Source: Tubiluchus corallicola
Lineage: Eukaryota > Priapulida > Priapulimorpha > Priapulimorphida > Tubiluchidae
DNA length: 25,261 nucleotides
Reading direction: 5' to 3'
NCBI GenBank assembly: GCA_030141605.1
Contig: JAQGDQ010002470.1
Location: 1-25,261 of the forward strand
The notes below the pieces were generated by a model, which saw only the letters and a program-made list of their open reading frames with translations, searched no databases and was not told where the DNA came from. Below are positions 1 to 10,541 of the stretch, piece after piece (the first letter of the stretch is position 1; the number at the start of each line of letters is the position of its first letter). A program made the position numbers and the translations under genes.

Positions 1-137
1 GTTGCATTTTAAATTTGCTTTACCTTCTGTATCAAGATGGCTGACATTCCACTGTATGAATCGTGTTGCATTTTCAATTTGCTTTACGTTCTGTATCAAG
101 ATGGCTGACATTCCACTGTATGAATCGTGTTGCATTT
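1..137. repeat. 64-bp tandem units at left window edge
   Basis: Two full 64-bp units (1-64, 65-128) and the start of a third share GTTGCATTTT, then CTGTATCAAGATGGCTGACA and ATTCCACTGTATGAATC. Only a C-to-G change (TTTACCTTC/TTTACGTTC) and one other base separate them. Confidence 0.85.
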
Positions 138-1205
138 CTTACAATCTGGGAGACCCAAAGGCGGTTAGGGAACACGTTAGCTTTACCTTTAACTTAGTGC
201 TATCAAGATTTTGTTTGAAATTTGGTTTACCTTCTGTATCAAGATGGCTGACATTCCACTATGTGAATCATCTTGCGTCCATGACTGGCATAATTATTTA
301 TGTGAGTGACGTTTGAATGTTAGTAGGAAATGTTATTGAATTTGATGTTGTTTCCTCTGTTGTTCAGAGGAGCAGTGGTGTCGCCGGTGTTTGTGGTGCC
401 CCGGGGGCCTCAAAAATTTCTGGTGCCCTACCCTTTTAATGTTTTGATCATTTCTTTCGTGGATGAAGCCACAAATTGTGCACATTTTTGCATCCCTGAG
501 TCCAACTTTCCTTTTTCGACATAATGGGATAAATATAAACAAATTTTTTCTAAGAATCACTCTGAGTTTGATTTGTGGTACTGCACCAGAGTAACTCTTT
601 CCTATGCATTAATTGCGCATAGCACGGCAGCTTAAACATTGAGCTCCAGCATTAAAACATGTAAAGATTATGAAAGATACAGAACACTGCAGGTTTTCAC
701 AATAATACAGTCGGTGTTTAGAGAAACCCGACTGTTTCTCCCAAATGATCTGCTAAGCCACACAACATCCTGAACACACCCTTAAGTAACAACATTAGCC
801 TTTTTTGTAGGCTGTAGGTAGTAATTAAATCAGCTATGATGATCTGTGATTAGGCAGTTTGTTTGTAGTTTGAAAACTTTTGCTAATTGTTTTGTTAATG
901 TCGGATTAGAAATTAATAATTGACAGTCATTGAACTCTAGAAGAATTTTGTGCCTGGAGGCAAATGACCCCCTCCACCCCTCACTCGGAATTATATGGAA
1001 AAATTTCATCTACACCGTGCAGAATGTAGAAATATTTGTCTATGAATTTGATGCAAAACGTGTTTGGAATGTCGTTTTTATACTGTTAGATATTTACTCA
1101 TTTGGAATTCAAGTTGTGTGATCATGAAAAATTAGATGTGCTTGTTAATCTTTCTGCTTTAAGTAATTCAAATTTTGTTACCATTAAATGCTGTGGCATA
1201 TCTAG
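138..1205. other. Outer arm, no gene recognised
   Basis: A third diverged copy of the edge repeat lies at about 218-275. A GC-richer block at 365-440 (GTGGTGCCCCGGGGGCCTC) looks like a decayed transposon piece. The rest is AT-rich without motifs. Mirror: 24037-25124, with locally heavy divergence near 24490-24545 versus 720-765. Confidence 0.5.
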
Positions 1206-1504
1206 TAGGGGGGAGCTAGGGGAGCACTGGTCCCCCTCATCACATTTTTCAAAGTTGTCACCTTTTCGACAACCTGCCTTATTATTTTATTTGACCAACC
1301 TGCTTCTTGTGTTTTTGAAAAGAGCGTCAACTCATTTGTCAAGGTTGAGTGACCGATTGAACCAAGAATCAAATTTTCCCAGATCTAATTATAATATATT
1401 CTTGTCACGTGCTAATCTATTGTGACATATAATAGCTTCACGTGTCACGGTGCCCTTTTTTATCAGCGTGCTCCCCCTTACTTTAAAACCTAGCTACGCC
1501 CCTG
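1206..1504. mobile_element. hAT-like MITE, CAGGGGCGTAGCTAGG end (left copy)
   Basis: One end is the inverse of CAGGGGCGTAGCTAGG. The other is a degraded version (TAGGGGGGAGCTAGG). CAGGGGCGTAGCTAGG is a familiar terminus of animal non-autonomous DNA transposons. The interior of about 300 bp has no transposase. Target duplications are not clear. Confidence 0.6.
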
Positions 1505-2139
1505 CTTAGATGGTTTATTGGCCAGATGCTACATGTGTATTGTTGAAGTTCTATTTAATCATAGTATGTTACACTATACGTGTGTTTAGAATTTAATAAA
1601 ATTATGATCTCTTGTTATCTTGGTGAGAAAAATTGGTACTAGTCACTTTTAAAATAGCTTTGTAGTTAGAAGTTAAAAATCTTGGTGAGTTAATTTAAAT
1701 TAATGTTATGAAATTGCTGATCAGTCACCAATTCGTTGTTTTGATAATCATGGATTTTCATAGATTTGTGTGATTCTAGGTGATCACTGAAGTATCGTAG
1801 TTTATTTAAGACCGTTAACTAATATCTATTTGAGTGGTATAGCTAATAGTTGATCCTTTTCCGAAACGACTTAGCGCCTTCGTTCTTTAATTTTGCACTG
1901 AAGTATCGTAGCCTTAAACTGTAAAATTATAGCATTATTGAGCATCGTGTTCTAGGCTCAGTACAGGATGTCTGTACGTAGCTCAGTAATCTAGTTAACA
2001 TTTGTTTGTACGTTAGAAACAAGTGACCAACTGCATTGACTTATTCGTCTTTTCTGTGTGCTGACTTATTCGTCTTTTCTGTGTGCTGTTCAGTCTCAGC
2101 ACGCAAATGTATTAGTTCTATTGTGTAATTAATTAACTG
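1505..2139. other. AT-rich DNA, no feature except a small duplication
   Basis: No coding frame was found. A 24-bp direct duplication (CTGACTTATTCGTCTTTTCT at about 2036-2084) is present only in this arm. The right arm (23122-23740) has one copy plus a different 9-bp insertion nearby. Confidence 0.5.
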
Positions 2140-2758
2140 TATTGTAGTATTGTTCTGTTCTCTGACCAAAGATACGAATTCTGAGTCATAGAGATGTGAA
2201 ACATTGTAAGACGTGTTCTATTCTCTAACCAAAGATATGAATTCTGAGTCATAGAGATGCAAAACATTGTAAGACATGTCGATAACTGTGCTAGTATTGT
2301 TCTATTCTCTGACCAAAGATATGAATTCTGAGTCATAGAGATGCGAAACATTGTAAGACATGTCGATAACTGTGGTAGTATTGTTCTATTCACTGACCAA
2401 AGATATGAATTCTGAGTCATAGAGGTGCGAAACGTAAGACATGTCGATAATGTGGTAGTATTTTTCTATTCTCTGACCAAAGATATGAATTCTGAGTCAT
2501 AGAGATGCAAAACATTGTAAGACATGTCGATAACTGTGGTAGTATTGTTCTATTCTCTGACCAAAGATATGAATTCTGAGTCATAGAGATGCAAAACATT
2601 GTAAGACATGTCGATAATGTGGTAGTATTTTTCTATTCTCTGACCAAAGATATGAATTCTGAGTCATAGAGATGCGAAACATTGTAAGACGTGTTCTATT
2701 CTCTGACCAAAGATACGAATTCTGAGTCATAGAGATGCGAAACATTGTAAGACGTGTC
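2140..2758. repeat. 63/84-bp satellite with EcoRI sites (left copy)
   Basis: Eight copies of GAATTCTGAGTCATAGAG occur with spacings of 63 or 80-84 bp. The long units contain an extra ACATGTCGATAACTGTGGTAG segment that the short ones lack. Frames on the minus strand (MTQNSYLWSENR repeats) are by-products of the tandem order. Confidence 0.9.
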
Positions 2759-3015
2759 AGGGCACGCGTTCCTTGTTTCCGTGTTTATGCCAAAGAAACG
2801 GCTGTAATACCTGGACACATTCCAGATAAAATTATTTATTTGTTCTAAGATTGATAGGATATATTATGTATTTTGTACAATTCTATTTATTTCCAATGAC
2901 AGCTGATACATGAATTATATATACATGTTTGCTTCAAACTAAGTAAATTATTTATCACATTTATCGCCTTGTTTTTGTTTTTTTGTTTGTTTGTTTGCTT
3001 GTTTGTTTGTGTACT
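2759..3015. other. AT-rich flank, nothing recognised
   Basis: Unclassified AT-rich DNA ending in a GTTT tract. Mirror: 22246-22502. Confidence 0.5.
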
Positions 3016-3097
3016 CAGGGCCGGCCTTAGGCATAGGCAAACTAGGCAACCGCCTAGGGCCTCACCCTCCAGGGGGGGGGCCTCACGCCGAGGTAAC
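3016..3097. mobile_element. Transposon end, CAGGGCCGGCCTTAGG type (left copy)
   Basis: A GC-rich stretch begins CAGGGCCGGCCTTAGGCA and contains CCTAGGCAACCGCCTAGGGC and a G9 run. CAGGG-type starts of this kind are common at the ends of hAT-like DNA transposons. No partner end was identified. It is preceded by a GTTT-rich tract (2968-3010). Confidence 0.4.
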
Positions 3098-3320
3098 ATT
3101 GTTTTGCTTTATGCAAACATACTGCCTCCTCTCTCTCTCTCTCCTCTCTCGTAGTCTTATGTTTGTGCGATGATTATGTAGCTTGACATTTACATGATCG
3201 CTGTTCAACCCGACAATAAGTTTATTAAGGTTTCCTCTCTAAATGAGATATTTTAATTACTAAGAAGAAATGGTTTCTCACTTGGATTTTAAGATGCTTT
3301 GCTGCATAAAGCAAAACAAT
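3098..3320. repeat. Small foldback repeat (left copy)
   Basis: ATTGTTTTGCTTTATGCA (3098-3115) and its exact reverse complement (3303-3320) flank about 190 bp that includes a CT-rich run. It may be a short foldback or MITE. Mirror: 21941-22163, where one arm has a G for T change (TTGTGTTGC). Confidence 0.55.
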
Positions 3321-3336
3321 AGAAACGCTACCCTAC

Positions 3337-4104
3337 GGCTCATTTCACAGCGAGGACCGTGCAGCAAAATGCTTCGAGGAGAAATTCCTTGCGACATTCC
3401 TCACGAAAATGTAACACATTGTTTTCCATGGTGCATCTGACAGGAACGCGTGCTGCAAAATGCCTCGTGAAGCATTCTGCTACCAGCTAGAAGCTATGCG
3501 TCCTCCTCGTGAGGAATTATACCATATGGTAGAAATACTACACGTTCTATTTCTTGGGAGGAATCCTCACAAAATTCAGTATTAAATTTAACTACCTAGT
3601 TACTTCTTTCTTATTTAACGGACAAAAATTAATACATTTCAGGACAAAATTCTACGATTTAATCTCCCTTTTAACAGACTGAAGATTTTAGACCAACAGC
3701 AACATTTTGCAACAGCGATATTATGCTTATTAATGAAACAGCGATGGCTAGATTCGTGAAAAAGAAAAATAACGCATTTATTTATTTTATGCATGTATAT
3801 TTTCAGTTTTTGAGGTGGTTAGTAGAACTTTACTGAAAAAACAAAACAGGTCTGACGTTACACCAACTAACATTATTAATTGTACTTTGTAAATGAGAAA
3901 TACGAGAAGTATATCGTAATTTAGACATGATTACAGTATAAAACTCGCAAAGTAGCTGCAGCTAACTGGACATGCGGCAATAACTGTGCGGTTTCACGGT
4001 GAAATGAAATTTCTAACTGCATGAGATTTCAAGAGACATGAGAAATTTTCAGACAGCTAATTCTGTGCATCACTTTTCCTTGCATCCTCACTGTGAAATG
4101 AACC
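3337..4104. mobile_element. 768-bp element with 20-bp TIRs (left copy)
   Basis: GGCTCATTTCACAGCGAGGA at 3337-3356 and its imperfect inverse at 4085-4104 (18 of 20 matching) delimit an AT-rich interior without coding frames. Inside, the motif GCAAAATGC-TCG recurs near 3363 and 3452, and another TTTCAC-GTGAAAT palindrome lies near 3993. GG...CC ends next to TAC/TAA suggest a MITE. The family is uncertain. Confidence 0.5.
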
Positions 4105-4184
4105 TAAGACTTTTCACTTTCATTTGCAGACAAATATTCTAACTACTTTGATGAAAAAAACTTCACAGTAATCACGTTTATAAA

Positions 4185-5512
4185 GCTTTGCTCTTCTACA
4201 CTCCAGCAGATGATATATTAAACATGTGGCTGCAGGAATGTAATGTCACAGAGAGTGCACTTGTAAGACTTTGCTCTTCTACACTCCAGCAGATGATATA
4301 TTAAACATGTAGCTGCAGGAATGTAATGTCACAGAGAGTGCACTTGTAAGACTTTGCTCTTCTACACTCCAGGAGATGATATATTAAACATGTAGCTGCA
4401 GGAATGTAATGTCACAGGGAGTGCACTTGTAAGACTTTGCTCTTCTACACTCCAGCAGATGATATATTAAACATGTGGCTGCAGGAATGTAATGTCACAG
4501 AGAGTGCACTTGTAAGGCTTTGCTCTTCTACACTCCAGGAGATGATATATTAAACATGTAGCTGCAGGAATGTAATGTCACAGGGAGTGCACTTGTAAGG
4601 CTTTGCTCTTCTACACTCCAACAGATGATATATTAAACATGTGGCTGCAGGAATGTAATGTCACAGAGAGTGCACTTGTAAGGCTTTGCTCTTCTACACT
4701 CCAGGAGATGATATATTAAACATGTAGCTGCAGGAATGTAATGTCACAGAGAGTGCACTTGTAAGGCTTTGCTCTTCTACACTCCAACAGATGATATATT
4801 AAACATGTGGCTGCAGGAATATAATGTCACAGAGAGTGCACTTGTAAGACTTTGCTCTTCTACACTCCAACAGATGATATATTAAACATGTGGCTGCAGG
4901 AATGTAATGTCACAGAGAGTGCACTTGTAAGGCTTTGCTCTTCTACACTCCAGGAGATGATATATTAAACATGTGGCTGCAGGAATGTAATGTCACAGAG
5001 AGTGCACTTGTAAGGCTTTGCTCTTCTACACTCCAGGAGATGATATATTAAACATGTGGCTGCAGGAATGTAATGTCACAGAGAGTGCACTTGTAAGACT
5101 TTGCTCTTCTACACTCCAGGAGATGATATATTAAACATGTAGCTGCAGGAATATAATGTCACAGAGAGTGCACTTGTAAGACTTTGCTCTTCTACACTCC
5201 AGCAGATGATATATTAAACATGTAGCTGCAGGAATGTAATGTCACAGAGAGTGCACTTGTAAGACTTTGCTCTTCTACACTCCAGCAGATGATATATTAA
5301 ACATGTAGCTGCAGGAATGTGACGTCACAGAGAGTGCACTTGTAATGCTTTGCACTTCTACACTCCAGTAGATGATATATTAAACATGTAGCTGCAGGAA
5401 TGTAATGTCACAGAGAGTGCACTTGTAAGGCTTTGCTCTTCTACACTCCAGCAGATGATATATTAAACAAGTGGCTGCAGGAATGTAACGTGACAGAGTG
5501 CACTTGTAAAGC
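4185..5512 (-). repeat. 83-bp array, 16 units, zinc-finger-derived (left copy)
   Basis: Sixteen units of 83 bp run head to tail (GCTTTGCTCTTCTACACTCC at 4185, 4268 and so on). On the minus strand each unit encodes KPYKCTLCDITF, then after a one-base frame slip HLLECRRAKP into the next unit. C-x2-C is followed by 35 nt, one short of 12 codons, then H-x3-C and a five-residue linker (RRAKP) like TGEKP. A C2H2 finger unit is 84 bp, so this looks like a finger that lost one base and was then amplified as a satellite. Variant units (CAGCAG, CAGGAG, CAACAG; GTGGC, GTAGC) show a mixed order. Confidence 0.75.
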
Positions 5513-5664
5513 TTTGCATCGAGCAACCCTCGTGTTGAAAAAGCCACCACGAAACAACAAGTTTTGTGACTAATATAAACCTTCAGCCATGGTCTTCTAG
5601 ACTTAAACCAGTTTGTGATGTTTTGAAAAACTTGTTCACAATGAGAACATTTATAAGGCTTCAT
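5380..5664 (-). pseudogene. C2H2-type zinc-finger gene fragment (left copy)
   Basis: A 94-codon frame opens MKPYKCSHCEQVF, a textbook linker plus first half of a C2H2 finger. After an unrelated-looking stretch it resumes as AKLYKCTLSRYIPA, HLLECRRAKPYKCTLCDITF. The second part reads into the 83-bp array, where each unit shifts frame, so the protein cannot continue. I see finger halves only; no complete Cys2-His2 module is in frame. It is a broken zinc-finger gene remnant, probably split by the LINE insertion on its 5' side. Confidence 0.6.
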
Positions 5665-5668
5665 GTAT

Positions 5669-5952
5669 GATTTGATTTGATTGATTTAATTCTTTATTTC
5701 AAACATAAGTTCATATTATAATTTACATATATACAACATACAACATCATAAAAACAAAAAACCAATACAAACAAATCACACACAAACTTAGATAGACATG
5801 AAAATTACAATAATAGTCTCCACCATTGCTGTCTTATATGAGATGTAAATTTAGCATCGCTTACTAAAATTTTCTGGCACATTAAGTTATCACTAGTATC
5901 AAATCTTTTCATTAAACTTAAGACAGATTTTCTACGTAATACATCAGAATAC
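5669..5952 (-). mobile_element. LINE 3' end fragment B with ORF2 C-terminus (left copy)
   Basis: Read on the minus strand, a frame ends in LRRKSVLSLMKRFDTSDNL and IRQQWWRLLL followed by a stop. This looks like the extreme C-terminus of a LINE reverse-transcriptase polyprotein. A 3' UTR follows with AATAAAG and a terminal AATC/AAATC repeat tail, as in non-LTR elements that end in short tandem repeats rather than poly(A). The tail directly abuts zinc-finger-like sequence. The clade is not assignable by eye. Confidence 0.6.
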
Positions 5953-6132
5953 AGAGAGAGAGACAGTGAGTGAGTGAGTGAGTCAGAGGAGTGAGAGAGA
6001 GACAGTGAGTGAGAGAGCAAGAGACAGAGAGAGAGAGTGACTGAGTGAAAGAGAGAGACACAGAGTGAGTGAGTGAGTGAGTGAGTGACAGAGAGAGAGA
6101 CAGTGAGTGAGTAAGTGAGAGAGAGAGAGAGA
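5952..6132. repeat. GAGA/GTGA microsatellite (left copy)
   Basis: This is about 180 bp of GAGAGA and GTGAGTGA tracts between two LINE 3' ends. Mirror: 19132-19312. Confidence 0.95.
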
Positions 6133-6233
6133 TTTGATTTTTCTATTTAATTCTTTATTTCAAACATAAACATGAAAATTACAATAATAGTCTCCACCAT
6201 TGCTGTCTTATGTGCGATGTATAAAATGTTCTG
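6132..6233 (-). mobile_element. LINE 3' end fragment A (left copy)
   Basis: Read on the minus strand, this carries AAGACAGCAATGGTGGAGAC, ATTTTCATG and TTTGAAATAAAGAATTAAAT. The same 3' terminus occurs at 5669-5952, but about 105 bp present there between ATTTTCATG and ATGTTTGAAATAAAG is missing. It is a 5'-truncated, internally deleted retrotransposon tail. The arms differ at several positions here, unlike the DNA on either side. Confidence 0.6.
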
Positions 6234-6647
6234 GCATTTATGTAAGAAATACACAAACACAAGTGATTAACGGTACCACAAATGACTGATCACATTATAT
6301 TTACATGTAAACAAAATTTGAGCACTTTCAAAAATTTAACATTAGTAAATATAAAATCTAAAAAAATATAATAACAATATGATATTTACAAGTATGTCCA
6401 CAATTTAAATTACTCAGGATAATCTCAACGATGGCGCCACCTCTGACAAACCATTGTTTATACGTGACGCCTAGTCATACCAGTTCAACAGGTCACCTGT
6501 GACCTGTGGTCATTAAAACTGTTCTCACATGCAATAAAACTCCATGATTAAACCTGGAAACGACAATTCCTTCAGATTGCACCATTCAAAATGCATTGTG
6601 TAAGATCTATGACTTTCCTCTACTGTATGGACACAGACACAGCTAAA
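6234..6647. other. AT-rich flank, nothing recognised
   Basis: This lies between the LINE fragment and the 810-bp MITE. No coding frame or repeat signature was found. Mirror: 18616-19031. The arms are identical here apart from the outermost 25 bp. Confidence 0.5.
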
Positions 6648-7457
6648 GGTACTGTTCTATTCAGGAGAATCTCACTATCCAATCATTCTATTTGTTTAAG
6701 CATTCGTAAGTGATTTAATTGGATAAAATCTAAAAAAAACACGCCTTCTTCAACCACTCCAACTTAGCTTATTGAGTAGCTTAGTCTGGTGTACACTTGC
6801 ATGATCGTACACACATCAGTATACTGATGACAAATTACACTGTAAGAATCTTTTGTTTCGACGAAGTATTATCAATTAACTCCTCAGGACGGCAAGTGTT
6901 TATTGTATTTTGCAGCAATTAAATTTCATAATTTTTGTAGATTTCTATTCCTCACAATGAATTTTCATACAAAATTGTATGTGAAATACATTTGCTTACC
7001 TTAGACAAATTAATAATTGATTAAAAAAAGCTTTCAGTAACTGCAGTGTTTGCACTATAACAAAGTACAGTATCACTTGTGTGACAATGACTAATGCAGA
7101 AAATTTCAACTATCCAGACACAACACTCTGATAAACTTTGACCTCAACTCTACTCTATTTTAAAGGAGAAATTCCAGTTAAAAGATGAAATGACTTTAGT
7201 TTTGTCCTTGGCTGATCTGTTGGTTTTCCCTGGAACTCGGTACGGCAGACGGTTCTCTTCGATGTAGCAAGCAGGTGATCCATAAAATTAGTATTTACGA
7301 TCACGCAAGTGCATACCAGACTCAGCAACTCAATAGGATAAGTTGGAGTGCTTGAAGAGGGCGTGTTTTTCTTAATTTTGTCCAATGAAATCACTTATAA
7401 ATGTTTAAACAAAGAGCATGATCGAATAGCCGAGATTCTCCTGAATAGAACAGTACC
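6648..7457. mobile_element. 810-bp MITE with long TIRs (left copy)
   Basis: Termini GGTACTGTTCTATTCAGGAG and its reverse complement begin inverted repeats of roughly 150 bp, imperfect further in. The outer GG...CC ends flanked by T/A-rich triplets (TTA on one side, TTT on the other) are reminiscent of PIF/Harbinger MITEs. The family call is tentative, and no transposase is present. It lies 87 bp downstream of the exon 4 copy stop codon. Confidence 0.75.
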
Positions 7458-7544
7458 TAATTTGTAACGTGATTCAAAATGACCGAAACTCTTAAATACT
7501 TTATAAGCAACAACATAAGTAAGTCAAGTCACACCAACTTTTGT

Positions 7545-8258
7545 TCATGTTTTCCGAGATTCGACAAACTTCTTCACGTGGTCTGTTGTCGCGTTGAGAT
7601 AAAAACTCGGGGAACGAGGTCTATAATCAAGATACGGCGTTTTGTCGGTAGAAGAACGAATCGATTTGGGCACGGCCGGCTCGATCTGTGTACCTTCACC
7701 CCACTCATTAAACGAGGTAATTGATACGATAACGGGTTTAACAGCAATAGCCTTCTCCCACTGTTGTGCATAATAAGAACCGCTCGCTCTTGTACGACTC
7801 ACGCGGTAATTCCACGGCCTGATCGACGTATCTTCGTAACCCGGTCCGACGCTCGGTATGAAGTACAGGTTGTGCTGATCAGCAAAAGATTGCAGCTCTT
7901 GCCAGTTCGTCGGCACTGAACCGTAACTGAAAGTATTGCTGGCAAAGTACGTGTAATAACCGTCAAATCCCGCAGACAGGATGACATTCTTGTCGTTTTT
8001 GCCGACTAGCAAACCGATGAAGACGGCATCGTAATCCGTCCTGCGGACGCTCAGTCTACCGTGCAGTCCTAGGAGGCTCCTCCACTGATACGGTGAAGAG
8101 AGATATGAATCGTAGACGTAAAACATAGGTAGATAACGACCTTTATGACGAAAGCGATAGAACGCCTCGTGTTCACCGTAAGTGTCGATGACGTAGCGAA
8201 TGTGACCTCTCAGGTTCCGTGGATTTCGATTCTCGAAGGGTTCTATGTGAAATGCAAC
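7545..8258 (-). pseudogene. MANEA exon 4 copy (left arm)
   Basis: This is the exact mirror of 17005-17718 and is open over all 237 codons plus stop, including the FNEWGEGTQIE catalytic motif. The acceptor AG is conserved just upstream on the minus strand (8259-8260). The lack of decay is notable for a copy with no exon 1. Confidence 0.85.
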
Positions 8259-8339
8259 CTGTTCGAATAAACAAAATCCCAAATAATTACAAACGCTATC
8301 GTATACATTAATTCTACTGGTATGGGGTTAATATATATA

Positions 8340-8840
8340 TATATATATATTCCTCCCGGTGGGCCCTTATATATATATATAAGATTCTAGGCTACAGCTC
8401 CAACGACAGCACCATTTGAGGCGATACATCAAACGAAAGGTCTCGATCTAGTGTCGGTTTATTTTTCGAATCGGGCCCACGGGGGGAAAAAACCTCCAAA
8501 AATGGCCATTTTTCGGCCGTTTTTTGTAAAAGTTATACGTCTTATACGTCTCAGATCCGAAGAACGGGAACGGGCCGATGGCGGTACTGGCTATGGATAG
8601 ATAGCCCGTTCAGCGGTGGATGTCATAGGCATATTTAGAATTTGCGAGAGGGCCACAGCGTCCCATAACGGGCGTTTTCCCGGACCCAGCTCGCGATTTT
8701 TTCAAAATTTTGGTCAAACAGCCTGCAGAAAAAAGATTACAGCGGCGGCTGGTGGGACTCTAGGAAGGAGATATACGGCTCTTTAGAGAGAGAAAGGACA
8801 GGGCTACACGATGATGTGAGCTATATTCTAGGACAGGTCC
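8340..8840. repeat. GC-rich repeat-like block in intron 3 (left copy)
   Basis: About 500 bp is markedly GC-richer than its surroundings. It is flanked on one side by two (TA)n runs enclosing TCCTCCCGGTGGGCCC. It contains self-similar pieces such as AAAAATGGCCATTTTT, and CGGGAACGGGCCGATGG with AGCCCGTTCAGC. No long frame, TIR or target duplication is convincing. The composition jump suggests an inserted element of unknown class. It sits between exons 3 and 4, just upstream of the exon 4 acceptor. Confidence 0.55.
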
Positions 8841-9530
8841 ACTAAGAGGAGTGACGACGAGTTAATTAGATGTTCTATTTTTGGTAATTTCGCTTGGAAA
8901 ACTGCTGACGCAAAGAAATTGTTCTGACATCATTTACTTACACGCTGGATAAAACTTTACTTCAGTCAAAGCTGCTGGTGGCTTTGCGTTAGATAAATAA
9001 ATGAACACTAGGTAGAATGTTTGTGCATTATGGATTATAACTGATTTATATGCAAAATTTTATGCATGCAAGGATTTTGATAGTTAATATTAATTTAGTT
9101 CCATCTTCATAATTCCTTCTCAAAAGAAAACATTAGAGCCATTTTGAAAGCTAACATAAGTGACATAGCTGGCATAACTACAATATGATTTTACCTTTAT
9201 ATTGTATTTCGCAGCACTATCCAAGATGCTGGGTATCAGTGAATCAACGGGAGCACCATTAGGATCTGACAGACCAGGGGGGTACCAAGAAACCACAACC
9301 ACTCCTACAATGAGCGGAAACAATCAACATTATAGGATAACCAGAAACCACAGTAGATAATGACAGAAACCACCAGTGATAATCAACATTTATAGTTAAA
9401 AACAACAAAACTTTAGGAAAACTTTTACATTAAAAAGTTAAAATCATGACAAACGTTTTGACTAGCTGCTTCGCTTCATCATCAGCGATAAATTTACAAA
9501 CATAGAACCAGTTTATGTAGATAGAACTTA
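8841..9530. other. Intron flanks around exon 3 copy, nothing recognised
   Basis: Apart from the exon 3 copy (9195-9304), this holds AT-rich intron sequence. The block 9420-9480 includes GCTGCTTCGCTTCATCATCA, a phrase of the kind found in repeat tails, but no complete element is visible. The same sequence is at 15733-16422 in the right arm. Confidence 0.5.
9195..9304 (-). pseudogene. MANEA exon 3 copy (left arm)
   Basis: This is the mirror of 15959-16068. It encodes the same VVVVSWYPP to AKYNIK segment, with both splice sites kept. Confidence 0.85.
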
Positions 9531-10413
9531 TTATGCACTAATTAAGTAGTTAACAGAAGCCAAATAGGTGATGATTAAACAAACGAGTAGAAAAGAAATT
9601 GATACAGTAAATTATGCACTAATTATGTATTTACAAAAAGCCAAATAGGTAATGAATAAGCAGACCAGTAGAAAAGAAATTGATACAGTAAATTATGCAC
9701 TAATTATGTATTTACAAAAAGCCAAATAGGTAATGAATAAGCAGACCAGTAGAAAAGAAATTGATACAGTAAATTATCCACTAATTATGTATTTACAAAA
9801 AGCCAATGAGATAATGAGTAAGCAGACCAGTAGAAAAGAAATTGATACAGTAAATTATCCACTAATTATGTATTTACAAAAAGCCAATGAGATAATGAGT
9901 AAGCAGATCTGTAGAAAAGAAATTGATACAGTAAATTATCCACTAATTATGTATTTACAAAAAGCCAAATAGGTAATGAATAAGCAGACCAGTAGAAAAG
10001 AAATTGATACAGTAATTTATGCATTAATTATGTATTTAGAAAAAGCCAAATAGGTAATGATTAAGTAGACCTGTAGAAAAGAAATTGATACAGTAAATTA
10101 TCCACTAATTATGTATTTACAAAAAGCCAAATAGGTAATGAATAAGCAGACCAGTAGAAAAGAAATTGATACAGTAATTTATGCATTAATTATGTATTTA
10201 GAAAAAGCCAAATAGGTAATGATTAAGCAGATCAGTAGAAAAGAAATTGATACAGTAAATTATGCACTAATTATGTATTTAACAGAAGCCAAATAGGTAA
10301 TGAATAAGCAGACCTGTAGAAAAGAAATTGATACAGTAAATTATGCACTAATTACGTAATTACAAAAGCCAAATAGGTAATGAATAAGCAGATCAGTAAA
10401 GAAATTGACACAG
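9531..10413. repeat. 81-bp tandem array in intron 2 (left copy)
   Basis: There are about 11 units of 81 bp, recognised by AGAAAAGAAATTGATACAG recurring every 81 bases (for example 9590, 9671, 9752). Variants include AATGAGATAATGAG versus AAATAGGTAATGAA. Because 81 is a multiple of three, several units read open as 27-residue repeats (RKEIDTVNYPLIMYLQKA), but stops occur in other units. It lies between the exon 2 and exon 3 copies and is an intronic minisatellite. Confidence 0.93.
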
Positions 10414-10541
10414 TAACAAGAACCTAAGAGTTGGAAAATAAAGCAAAATGAATTGAACTGCAGTTAACCATACAACCACATAACACAAGTTGTTTGTCAA
10501 ATCTTTTACAAGTCTTTGCATATTAAAGAAAGCTTCTATAC

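Noticed and set aside
2-316. 104-residue frame at the left edge, with MADIPLYES-like start
   Set aside because: It is produced by the 64-bp tandem unit, which is not a multiple of three. There is no recognisable domain and the mirror frame differs.
2133-2599. Repeated MTQNSYLWSENR frames as a repeat protein
   Set aside because: They follow the 63/84-bp satellite, are interrupted by stops and frameshifts in both arms, and unit lengths such as 80 and 83 do not keep frame.
4185-5512. CRISPR-like regular array
   Set aside because: The 83-bp units are contiguous with no unique spacers, and the context is eukaryotic. It is a minisatellite.
7479-7724. Frames overlapping MANEA exon 4 on the opposite strand or other frames (also 7574-7771, 7799-7987 and mirrors)
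   Set aside because: They are shadows of the GH99 coding frame, which alone carries the conserved motifs.
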